From NCBI GenBank assembly GCA_002840685.1, contig PHBU01000003.1:124001-188000 (forward strand): a stretch of 64,000 nt of DNA, in the 5' to 3' direction. Numbering within the stretch: position 1 is the stretch's first letter; every line of letters starts with the position of its first letter. The notes beneath the pieces are model-generated. The model saw nothing but the letters and a program-made list of their open reading frames with translations, did no database searches and was not told the DNA's origin. Shown piece by piece: positions 9,927 to 16,969 of this stretch. The DNA comes from Chloroflexi bacterium HGW-Chloroflexi-6. Lineage in GTDB: Bacteria > Chloroflexota > Anaerolineae > Anaerolineales > Villigracilaceae. A program made the position numbers and the translations under genes.

Positions 9927-10694
9927 TTACTTCGGCAGCACCAGCGGCGTGCCATTGAAGGGGTGTTTGACCACCTGCACCGGCCAGCCGTAGACCCGCG
10001 AGAGTGTTTCCTCGGTCAGGATCTCGTCCGGCTTGCCGATGGCGCGCAATTCTCCGTTTTCGAGCAGGGCGATGCGCCCGGCGTAGCGCGCGGCCAGGTT
10101 CAGGTCGTGCAGGGCGATCAGCACCGTCAACTCACACTCGCGGGCCAGCTTGTAGACCAGTTCCATCAAGGTCATTTGGTGCTGCAGGTCGAGGTGACTG
10201 GTCGGTTCATCGAGCAGCAGGATCGGGGTGCACTGCGCCAGGGCGCGCGCCAGCAAGACGCGCTGCTGTTCGCCGCCGGAAAGTTCCCCGACGCGGCGCT
10301 CGGCCAGGGGCAGGGCATCAACCCGTTCGAGCGAGTCGCGGGCGATGCGTTCATCGTCCGCGGAGAGCTGGCCGAGAAAATTCAGGTAGGGGGTGCGGCC
10401 AAAGAGAACTGTCTCCAGCGCAGTATAGGCCGGGGGAAGCTGGATACCCTGCGGGACGACGGCAATTTGACGGGCGCGCCCGGCGGGGCCGAATCCGCTC
10501 ATGTGACGGCCAGACAGGCGAATCGTCCCGTTTGAGATGGGCAGGATGCCGCTCAGGGCGCGGATCAAGGTCGATTTGCCGGAGCCGTTCGGCCCGACCA
10601 GCGCGAGAATCTCCCCTTTTTGCATCTCGAAACTGATGTTTTTCAGCACAGGCCGCCCGTGATAGGCGACCGACAGGTTTTCGGCTTGGAGCAT
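9927..10694 (-). CDS. btuD: ABC transporter ATP-binding protein, cobalamin/iron-siderophore type
   Basis: The 255-residue ATPase has Walker A (GPNGSGKST), signature LSGGEQQRV, Walker B (ILLLDEPTSHLD) and the H-loop (IALHDLNLAARY). It belongs to the FecE/BtuD group. The start ATG overlaps the permease stop (TAATG), showing translational coupling. With the permease and binding protein it should energise uptake of a corrinoid or a similar metal chelate. The cobalamin riboswitch upstream of the set argues for B12 or cobinamide rather than siderophore; the family alone cannot separate these. Confidence 0.9.
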   Translation of the reverse strand: MLQAENLSVAYHGRPVLKNISFEMQKGEILALVGPNGSGKSTLIRALSGILPISNGTIRLSGRHMSGFGPAGRARQIAVVPQGIQLPPAYTALETVLFGRTPYLNFLGQLSADDERIARDSLERVDALPLAERRVGELSGGEQQRVLLARALAQCTPILLLDEPTSHLDLQHQMTLMELVYKLARECELTVLIALHDLNLAARYAGRIALLENGELRAIGKPDEILTEETLSRVYGWPVQVVKHPFNGTPLVLPK

Positions 10695-11686
10695 TACCAG
10701 GTGCCTCCCATTTTGGCGCGGCGCAAAATCCACAGGAAGAAAGGCGCGCCCGCCAGCGCGGTGACGATGCCGAGCGGAAGTTCCTGCGGGGCGATCACGA
10801 CCCGTGCCAGCACATCGGCCAGCAGCAGGGCTGCCGCGCCGCCGATAACGCTGAGCGGCAGGATGCGGCGATAATCTGCGCCCCACCAGAAACGCATGAC
10901 GTGCGGGATGATCAGGCCGACAAAGCCGATGATCCCGGCAAAGGCGACCGCGGCGGCGGTGGTCAGCGAGGCGGCGACGATGATGATCAGTTTGGCGCGG
11001 CGCGTATCCAGGCCAAGCTGGGCGGCCTGCTCATCGCCGAACTGGAGCAGGTTCAGGGAATGCCCGCTCAGGACCAGGACCGTCAGGCCAATTGCCAGAA
11101 AGGGGATCAGGGCCAGGACGGCGTCCCAGCCGCCGAGGGTGACTCCGCCCAGCAGCCAGCCCAGGGCGCGGCGCAGCTCTCCGCTCGAGCGCAGCATCAG
11201 GAAGGAGGTCAGCGAGGTGGCGAAGGACGAGATGGCGACCCCGGCCAGGATCAGGCTGGTGGTCGGGACGCTGCCGCCGACGCGGGCGAAGCTGTAAACC
11301 AGCAGGACGGTCAGCAGGCCGGCGGCGAAGGCCGCCAACGGGACCGCCATCAACCCGAGCACGCCATACGGCCACTGGACGGACATCGCCAACACTGCGC
11401 CGAGCCCCGCGCCGGAAGCGACCCCGATTAAGTAAGGGTCGGCCAGCGGGTTGCGGAACAATCCCTGATAGGCTGCGCCGCTGCCTGAGAGCGCCGCCCC
11501 GACCAGCACGATCAGGGCCGTGCGCGGCAGGCGGATATCCCACAGGATGGTGTCAAACGTGCCGTTTGCGCCCGAACCGGTCAGCGCCGCCCAAAGTTCG
11601 GCGGGCGGGATGAATACCGAACCGATGGCGATGCTCAGGAGCAAGGCCACGGCGAGGGCGAGGAGGGTCAGCAGGTAGGGGCGCAT
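10694..11686 (-). CDS. btuC: FecCD/BtuC-family ABC transporter permease
   Basis: The 330-residue protein has about ten membrane helices and the family motifs LPRTALIVLVGAALSGSGAA, RNPLADPYLIGVASGAGLGA and GFVGLIIPHVMR. Length is typical of FecCD permeases (320-350). The first codons (ATG CGC CCC TAC) lie in sequence related to a palindromic repeat that sits just upstream (11697-11727), and there is no clear ribosome site, so the true start could differ. It forms an importer with the ATPase downstream and the binding lipoprotein upstream. Confidence 0.92.
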   Translation of the reverse strand: MRPYLLTLLALAVALLLSIAIGSVFIPPAELWAALTGSGANGTFDTILWDIRLPRTALIVLVGAALSGSGAAYQGLFRNPLADPYLIGVASGAGLGAVLAMSVQWPYGVLGLMAVPLAAFAAGLLTVLLVYSFARVGGSVPTTSLILAGVAISSFATSLTSFLMLRSSGELRRALGWLLGGVTLGGWDAVLALIPFLAIGLTVLVLSGHSLNLLQFGDEQAAQLGLDTRRAKLIIIVAASLTTAAAVAFAGIIGFVGLIIPHVMRFWWGADYRRILPLSVIGGAAALLLADVLARVVIAPQELPLGIVTALAGAPFFLWILRRAKMGGTW

Positions 11687-11696
11687 GGATATGGAT

Positions 11697-11727
11697 GGTA
11701 GGGGCGTAGCATTGCTACGCCCCTACC
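11697..11727. repeat. Perfect palindromic repeat (family A, GTAGGGGCGTAGCA)
   Basis: A 15-base arm beginning GGTAGGGGCGTAGCA is repeated as its exact reverse complement with one base between. It separates the binding-protein and permease genes in the importer operon. A partial copy, GGTAGGGGCGCAT, lies at 11674-11686 and covers the permease start codon. REP-like palindromes of this type are, to my recollection, scattered in Chloroflexota and cyanobacterial intergenic DNA. Confidence 0.85.
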
Positions 11728-11734
11728 AGTGCGA

Positions 11735-12700
11735 TTATTTAAACAATTCCGGGCGCAGCAATTTTGCCAGCGCTTCGAGTCCGTCCACCAGGCGCGGGCC
11801 GGGGCGGCTGACCAGGTTGTCGTCAAAGGGGAAAACCTGTCCGTTTTTAACGGCACTCAGGTTCTCCCAGCCGGGGCGTTCGGCGACCGATTCGACGGTC
11901 ACGCCCCACATCGAGTCACCCAGGATGATGACCTGCGGGTCTTCGGCCACGATCTGTTCGATGCTCAACTGCGGGTACGCATCGAGCTCGGCAGCGATGT
12001 TCTTGCCGCCAGCGCGATCGATCAGCAGGGTGATGAAGGTCCCTTTGCCGGCGGTGTAGGGCTGGGCCGGATTGCTGGCGTCGATCTCGTAGAAAACGTT
12101 GAGTTGGGAACTAATGGGGGCGATCTTCTCATCCACTGCGGCGACGCGCTCTTTGAGCGACTCAACCAGCGCAGCGGCTTCCGTTGTGCGCCCGGTCAGT
12201 TGGGCCACGATTTCAAGGTTGGCATACATTTCTTCGAGCGTGGTCGGGTTTCTCAGGTAGAAAACCGTCAGCCCCAAATCTTCGAGCGATTTGACTAGTT
12301 CGGTCGGGTTGATCTCAGCCGCCAGCACCAGGTCGGGCTGCAGGGCGACAATCGCCTCGAGGTTGTATTCGCCCATCGAGCCGCCGATATCGGGCAGGGA
12401 CAGGGCCTCGGCGGGATAGTCCGAGAACAGATCGCGGCCAACCGTTTGCCCGCCCGCGCCGATCGCGAACAGGATCTCGGTGTTGGATGGGGCCAGCGAG
12501 ACAACCTTTTGGGCCGGCTCCGCGAGAATAACCTGGCGGCCAAGCCCATCGGTCAGCGAGATGTTATCCGATGGGGTGGGGGGAAACAGGGAGGGCGCTT
12601 CAGTGGCCGGAATAACAGTCGGTTCAGGTGTTACGGCCGGTGCGCAGGCGGCCAGGAGCAGGGTCAATGCCAGCAAGGCAAAGGTGATTTTACGAAACAT
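11735..12700 (-). CDS. btuF: Helical-backbone metal/corrinoid-binding lipoprotein (BtuF-like)
   Basis: The 321-residue protein has a lipoprotein signal (lipobox LAAC), then two lobes joined by a long helix as in BtuF/FepB proteins. Conserved pieces include QKVVSLAPSNTEILFAIG, VVGRDLFSDYP-like sequence near residue 85, and LQPDLVLAAE. It should bind the substrate outside the membrane and deliver it to the permease. AGGAGA at about 12709-12714 precedes the ATG. It is the first gene after the cobalamin riboswitch; an untranslated leader of roughly 500 bases separates the promoter from the start. Confidence 0.88.
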   Translation of the reverse strand: MFRKITFALLALTLLLAACAPAVTPEPTVIPATEAPSLFPPTPSDNISLTDGLGRQVILAEPAQKVVSLAPSNTEILFAIGAGGQTVGRDLFSDYPAEALSLPDIGGSMGEYNLEAIVALQPDLVLAAEINPTELVKSLEDLGLTVFYLRNPTTLEEMYANLEIVAQLTGRTTEAAALVESLKERVAAVDEKIAPISSQLNVFYEIDASNPAQPYTAGKGTFITLLIDRAGGKNIAAELDAYPQLSIEQIVAEDPQVIILGDSMWGVTVESVAERPGWENLSAVKNGQVFPFDDNLVSRPGPRLVDGLEALAKLLRPELFK

Positions 12701-12747
12701 GGGTGAATTCTCCTTGGGGTAGTATCTGTAGGGCGAAGTTCAAAACC

Positions 12748-12905
12748 TTAAACCACAAAGGCCACAAAGTGTCACAAAGGAAAACCGAAATAAATTTTTC
12801 GGGCTCTTCCGTTTTACCGGGAAATCTCACCACGAAGTCACCAAGACACCAAGTTTCTAAGGTTTCTTGATAAAAAACTTTGTGCCTTCGTGCCTTTGTG
12901 GTTAA
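12748..12905. repeat. Family B repeat element (CCACAAAGGCAC arms) in the importer leader
   Basis: The left end reads TTAAACCACAAAGGCC and the right end reads GCCTTTGTGGTTAA, forming inverted terminal arms. An inner copy begins ACCACGAAGTCACC at 12830 and pairs imperfectly with the right arm at 12880-12903. The same arms occur at 14262-14315. No coding capacity was seen. It lies between the riboswitch terminator and the btuF-like start, so it is transcribed as part of the leader. Confidence 0.7.
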
Positions 12906-12994
12906 TGTTCTTGATTTTCCCGGTAAGTACGGGAAAGCCATTTTTCGTCGTGTTACGTTGTTACCGTTTTGGTGAAAAGATTTTTGGGTACAGC

Positions 12995-13036
12995 AAAACA
13001 CAAATCAAAATCCCCTGCCGCGTCAGCGGTCAGGGG
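12995..13036 (-). terminator. Riboswitch-controlled intrinsic terminator
   Basis: On the minus strand CCCCTG-A-CCGC pairs with GCGG-CAGGGG (13012-13036) and is followed by ATTTTGATTTG. A competing pairing of GGAGGTGGGA (13072-13081) with TCCCAACCTCC (13035-13045) shares its first bases and could act as antiterminator. Confidence 0.7.
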
Positions 13037-13098
13037 AGGTTGGGAGGGCAAATCCGGTAAAAAATCGCCGTTCCCACCTCCTTTCGCGAGAGAGTGGT

Positions 13099-13198
13099 AC
13101 GAAAACGGATGGTGCGGGCGACCTGGCTTGTTCTTTACAGAACTTACAGTTGCGCGACAGCGCCGGACTTACACCGGCTTCGCCGCATCCATTCGTTT
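13099..13198 (-). ncRNA. Cobalamin riboswitch aptamer
   Basis: Read on minus, the element has the core GCCGGTGTAAGTCCGGCGC, then CAACTGTAAG, then the B12-box AAGCCAGGTCGCCCGCACC (box centred on 13114-13129). ACGAA.GGATG at the 5' edge pairs with CATCC..TTCGT at the 3' edge to close P1. These match the conserved parts of AdoCbl-class riboswitches. A terminator lies about 60 bases downstream, so B12 binding likely switches off the BtuFCD-like genes by early termination. Exact ends are estimated by eye. Confidence 0.88.
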
Positions 13199-13215
13199 AT
13201 TCAGTTGTGAAAAAG

Positions 13216-13244
13216 ATTGTATGCCCGGGTTGGGGATACGTCAA
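13216..13244 (-). promoter_or_regulatory. Sigma-70-type promoter for the riboswitch/importer transcript
   Basis: TTGACG (13239-13244) and TACAAT (13216-13221) are separated by exactly 17 bases on the minus strand. The aptamer begins about 18 bases after the -10 box. Confidence 0.8.
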
Positions 13245-13262
13245 TGGTCAGAAAGATTAAGT

Positions 13263-14006
13263 TTAGGGCATGCTTGAAAGAATATCTCCCAGGGCCGGCA
13301 GCATCATCCAAGTGACCAGGCACACGATCGCAACGATGGCAAGACCGGCTAGAATGATCACCAGCAGGGTTCGGTTCCCGTGATTGTTGCTGGGTGTGGC
13401 GGCTTTCGGCTGTGCGGGTCTGGATGGCTTGCTTTCACGGGGTGTTACTTTCGGAGCCGGTTCATATTGCCAGGCTTCCGGCTTTGGCGCTTCTTGCTGC
13501 TGTTGCTGCTCGATAGCATCCCAATCGATCGTCGAACTTATCTTAGTTTCGGACTCGTCATCCCAATTGATCGGCGCAGCTGCCTCAGTCTGTGTCTCCT
13601 CGCCCCACAAAGTGGCGGAAGGGCGCGATCGCTTTTCTTCGTCATCCCAATCAAAAGCGGATTCGCTCTCAGCCGCATTTGCCTCGGGTTCGGCGAACGC
13701 TGCGGGCTTTGAGTCCCAGTCAATGGCGGGTTTTGTCTCGACAGGCGCGGGCGGCGGGCTGGCTTCGGAGAGCCGGGCACGCATGATATTCAGCGCTTTT
13801 TCAGCCTGCGCGTTGCCAGGATTGGCTTTCAGACATAATTCCAGAACTTTAACGCGTTTATCGATCGTATCGAGTGTTTCAGCGTACCAGAACCAATTTG
13901 AAACATCCTGCGGGTTGGTGCGCAGTAAAACTTCGAGCATCCCGCGCGCCTCATGTTTTTTGCCTTGCCTGATCAGGTTGATCGCATCTTGCAGCATATC
14001 GGCCAT
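13263..14006 (-). CDS. TPR-like protein with acidic Trp-motif linker and C-terminal membrane anchor
   Basis: The 247-residue protein starts with two helical TPR-like units (residues about 1-75; QGKKHEARGMLEVLLRTNP and RVKVLELCLKANPGNAQAEK). The middle is low complexity and repeats the short motif IDWD, FDWDDE, INWDDE, IDWDAI, followed by a Q-rich stretch. One membrane helix lies near the C-terminus (LLVIILAGLAIVAIVCL). GGAGG about 6 bases before ATG 14006 fixes the start. The function is unknown; the plan resembles the much longer TPR/DWL repeat protein at 49987-54633, and a scaffold role is a guess. Confidence 0.78.
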   Translation of the reverse strand: MADMLQDAINLIRQGKKHEARGMLEVLLRTNPQDVSNWFWYAETLDTIDKRVKVLELCLKANPGNAQAEKALNIMRARLSEASPPPAPVETKPAIDWDSKPAAFAEPEANAAESESAFDWDDEEKRSRPSATLWGEETQTEAAAPINWDDESETKISSTIDWDAIEQQQQQEAPKPEAWQYEPAPKVTPRESKPSRPAQPKAATPSNNHGNRTLLVIILAGLAIVAIVCLVTWMMLPALGDILSSMP

Positions 14007-14035
14007 CTGTCCTCCAAAAAGCTTTACTTTGTCTA

Positions 14036-15325
14036 TTAAAGCACAAAAATCTCGCGCTTTAATATCAAAAGCATATGCCAGTACAAAAATCCTGGCAGGC
14101 CTTTGGGGGCAAAGAACAGGGTGCGGGATGTCTTGCCCTCGGGCGTGGCGCTTTGCTCGAGCCATAACTCGCCCGGCAGGTTGCCCTGTGCCTTGAGCAA
14201 AAGCGGACTGCCCTCGGGCTGTGACACCGTTTCCCAGCCGCTGACACGCGGAAAGTTTTTTAACCACGAAGGCACCAAGTCACCAAGCTTTTTTGTGTCT
14301 TCGTGGCTTTGTGGTAAATCACTTACCCGATAATCAACCAAAAAGCCCTCATGCTTCAAGCGCACATGCTCCTGGCCGGCATCCAGCCAGACGCGCTCGA
14401 TCCGTCGCGGGTCAAGATCGGCCAGGGACTGGCGCACGGCTTCGGCGTAGTCCAGCGGCTCGATCGACGGAAACAGGCGCCGGGCGGTCGGTTCCAGCAC
14501 CAGGCTGTCGTTCTGGAGTCCTTCGACAAGCGGAAGCGCGTACGAGAACTCGACGGGAGTCAATTTGTCGATCAAAAACGCCATCACAAGCGGCGGAATA
14601 AACGGCAGCAGCAGGGTTTTGCGTTTCAAGCCGCGGATCCGGGCGAATTCTTCCATGACTTCGATGTAGCTGCGCGACTTTTCGCAGCCCAGTTCAACGA
14701 TTTCGCCGCGGCATTCGGGTGTGACCTGGGCCGCCAGCAGGTACTCGATGATATCGCTGGTCGCGATCGGTTGCGAGCGGTGCCGCAGCCAGTCTGGCCC
14801 GATCATAAGCGGGAACTGCTCGGCGATGAAACGGATCATCTCAAAAGAGACGCTGCCCGGTCCGGCGATGACTCCGGCCCGGAACTCGGTGACGGGCACG
14901 CCCGCTTCGCGCAGGGCCACGCCGCTTTCGATGCGTGAGAGTAAATGCAGCGCCAGTTTTTCGCGCGGGTCGGCCAGCCCGCCCACGTAGATGATGTGCT
15001 CAACCCCGGCTTTTTTTGCCGCCCCGGCGAAATTGCGCGCCGATTCGAGGTCGATGCGCTGGTAGCCATGCCCGGCAGCCATGCTGTGGATCAGATAATA
15101 AGCCGTGCTGACGCCCTGCATTGCGGCCGACAGGCTTGCGGGGCGGGTCACATCCCCGGCGACAACCTCGACTTGCGAGAACCAGGCGCGATGACGCAAT
15201 TTCTGAGGGCTGCGCGCCAGGCAGCGCACCCGGTACCCGGCTTCGAGCAGGCGCGGGATCAGGCGGCTGGCGATATATCCGGTCGCTCCGCTGACGAGAA
15301 TGAGTTGGTTGAGTGGTTGATTCAA
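14036..15325 (-). CDS. NAD(P)H-binding SDR-like protein with DUF2867-like C-terminus, carrying an in-frame repeat insertion
   Basis: About 429 residues. The N-terminus has the Rossmann motif LVSGATGYIASRL, followed by a conserved RSPQKL and YYLIHSMAAG region shared with the upstream paralogue. The C-terminus keeps a short match (FFAPKGLPGFLYWHMLL) to the paralogue's DUF2867 end. I chose TTG 15325, which leaves 8 residues before ILVSG as in the paralogue (6); a TTG at 15388 lies inside a palindromic repeat. Residues encoded at about 14262-14315 (SHEDTKKLGDLVPSWL) are translated from a family B repeat and have no counterpart in the paralogue. It may be partly degenerate, and its substrate is unknown. 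Confidence 0.75.
   Translation of the reverse strand: MNQPLNQLILVSGATGYIASRLIPRLLEAGYRVRCLARSPQKLRHRAWFSQVEVVAGDVTRPASLSAAMQGVSTAYYLIHSMAAGHGYQRIDLESARNFAGAAKKAGVEHIIYVGGLADPREKLALHLLSRIESGVALREAGVPVTEFRAGVIAGPGSVSFEMIRFIAEQFPLMIGPDWLRHRSQPIATSDIIEYLLAAQVTPECRGEIVELGCEKSRSYIEVMEEFARIRGLKRKTLLLPFIPPLVMAFLIDKLTPVEFSYALPLVEGLQNDSLVLEPTARRLFPSIEPLDYAEAVRQSLADLDPRRIERVWLDAGQEHVRLKHEGFLVDYRVSDLPQSHEDTKKLGDLVPSWLKNFPRVSGWETVSQPEGSPLLLKAQGNLPGELWLEQSATPEGKTSRTLFFAPKGLPGFLYWHMLLILKREIFVL
14262..14315. repeat. Family B repeat element inside a coding sequence
   Basis: The left arm AACCACGAAGGCACCAAG (from 14262) and the right arm TCTTCGTGGCTTTGTGGT (to 14315) form an imperfect inverted repeat of the same family as 12748-12905. 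The copy keeps the reading frame of the SDR-like gene open and adds about 18 residues. Confidence 0.8.
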
Positions 15326-15355
15326 GAGATGTTTACCTGTAGGGGTGTTGGTAAA

Positions 15356-15401
15356 TGGTGATTGGTAATTACTGAGATGAATCTCCAATTACGGATCACC
15401 A
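15356..15401. repeat. Family C inverted repeat at the junction of two SDR paralogues
   Basis: TGGTGATTGGTAATT (15356-15370) matches the reverse complement of AATTACGGATCACCA (15387-15401) at 13 of 15 positions. The right arm encodes the last residues and the TAA stop of the upstream gene on minus. A related copy is at 59759-59821. Confidence 0.75.
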
Positions 15402-16870
15402 ATACCCATTTTTCTGCTAATTTCTTCTGCTCTCTCCACCAACCTGCGCAACATGCCATCAAAAATGAAACGATGGGCCGGCCACATGGCATACCAGTAA
15501 AGATAGCCGAACAGGCCACGCGGAGCGAAATAAGCGGTCTGGATAAAAAGATTTTTGCCATTTTCCTGCGGAAGTATGTCGAACTCGAGCCAGGCTTTGC
15601 CGGGCACTTTCATTTCGGCGCGCAGGCGCATGCAGCGCTGCGGTGTGAGCGATTCGACCCGCCAGAAATCGAGCGATTCTCCTGCGCGCAGATCGTCGGG
15701 ATGCCGCCGTCCGCGCCGCAGGCCAACCCCGCCGACGGCTTTGTCCATCCAGCCGCGAATGGCCCAGGCCCAGTCCATGTACATCCAGCCGCGCTCGCCG
15801 CCGATCCCGCTAAATGAGCGGAAGATGGCTTCAGCCGAAAGATCGGTCAGCGTCTGACGCTTTTCCATGAACATGCCTTCTTCCAGTTTGAACTGATAAG
15901 GCTTGACATCGCCTGCGCTGGTGACCAGTGCGTCACTCCAGGATGTTTCGATGTCGCCATTTTCGATCTTGACCAGGGCATAGCGCACGGCGGTCTGGAA
16001 GTCGAGCGGTTCGATCTGTGGGAAAAGTTTGCGGGCCAGATCGTCATGCACAACGCTTTCGATGTGCAGGCCTTCGATCAGCGGCAAAACCGTCTGATAC
16101 GAGACTGGTGTGACCATGTGAACCCAATAGGCCGAGAGATGCGGGGCATAGATCGGGGTTGGGATCAGCAGCCGTTTGAATCCGCGTTCTTTCGAGTAGC
16201 CCAGCAGCATGTCCGCGTAGGTCAACTGGGTTGCGCCGCCGATTTCGATCAGTTTGCCGATGCTTTCAGGGTTGTCAAGCGCAGCGATCAGGTAGCTGAG
16301 CGCGTCACGGATGGCGATCGGCTGGGCTTTGGCAAAAAACCAACTCGGGCAAATGAACACTGGCTGGAGCTCGGCCAGGTAGCGCACCATTTCGAAAAGT
16401 GCGCTGCCCGAACCAACGATCATGCCGGCGCGCAGCTCCGTTACCGGAACGCGCCCCTGGCGCAGGATGTAGCCGGTCTCATGGCGCGAACGCAGGTATA
16501 AAGAGAGTTGGGCGGTTGGGTCGACCAGTTCACCCAGGTAGATGATGCGTTCGATGTTGGCCTGGTCGGCGGCGCGGGCGAAGTTGCGGGCGGCGGTCAT
16601 ATCGCGCTCGGCGGTGATCTTTCCGCCCTGGCGTCCGTGGATCAGGTAATAGGCGGTGGAAACACCTTCCAGCGCGGCGGCCAGGCTGGAAGGGTCGAGC
16701 GCATCGGCCTGGATCACTTCCACTTTATCGAGCCAGGGGCGTCCTTGCAGCCGGGCAGGGTCGCGCGCCAGCACCCGTACTGAGTACCCAGCTTCGATCA
16801 GGCGCGGAATCAAACGTCCGCCGATATAACCGGTTGGCCCGCTGACGAGAATTCTTTTGGTTTGGGTCAT
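15389..16870 (-). CDS. NAD(P)H-binding SDR-like protein with C-terminal DUF2867 domain
   Basis: The 493-residue protein has an atypical SDR N-terminal domain (LVSGPTGYIGGRLIPRL at residues 9-25; ARDPARLQGRPW; YYLIHGRQGG) and a C-terminal DUF2867 domain (from about 330) with a conserved LRAEMKVPGKAWLEF segment and FAPRGLFGYLYWYAMWPAH. This two-domain plan is found in many bacteria as YwnB/YesF-like proteins of unknown substrate. The final residues GIGDP and stop are encoded by the family C repeat, so the native end was probably replaced. It lies divergent from the MFS gene, sharing a 99-base intergenic space. Confidence 0.85.
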   Translation of the reverse strand: MTQTKRILVSGPTGYIGGRLIPRLIEAGYSVRVLARDPARLQGRPWLDKVEVIQADALDPSSLAAALEGVSTAYYLIHGRQGGKITAERDMTAARNFARAADQANIERIIYLGELVDPTAQLSLYLRSRHETGYILRQGRVPVTELRAGMIVGSGSALFEMVRYLAELQPVFICPSWFFAKAQPIAIRDALSYLIAALDNPESIGKLIEIGGATQLTYADMLLGYSKERGFKRLLIPTPIYAPHLSAYWVHMVTPVSYQTVLPLIEGLHIESVVHDDLARKLFPQIEPLDFQTAVRYALVKIENGDIETSWSDALVTSAGDVKPYQFKLEEGMFMEKRQTLTDLSAEAIFRSFSGIGGERGWMYMDWAWAIRGWMDKAVGGVGLRRGRRHPDDLRAGESLDFWRVESLTPQRCMRLRAEMKVPGKAWLEFDILPQENGKNLFIQTAYFAPRGLFGYLYWYAMWPAHRFIFDGMLRRLVERAEEISRKMGIGDP

Positions 16871-16969
16871 GGCATTCTTTCGTATTTCGGTGACATTAGG
16901 CCAGAATATATCATGATTGGGTGTAGAATCGCTTTCAAGCTACTCTCAGAATACATCATAGGCCACAAC

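Noticed and set aside
14036..16870. The two SDR/DUF2867 genes as one gene split by a frameshift
   Set aside because: Each has its own complete Rossmann start (LVSGATGYIA and LVSGPTGYIG) and similar order of motifs, so they are tandem paralogues.
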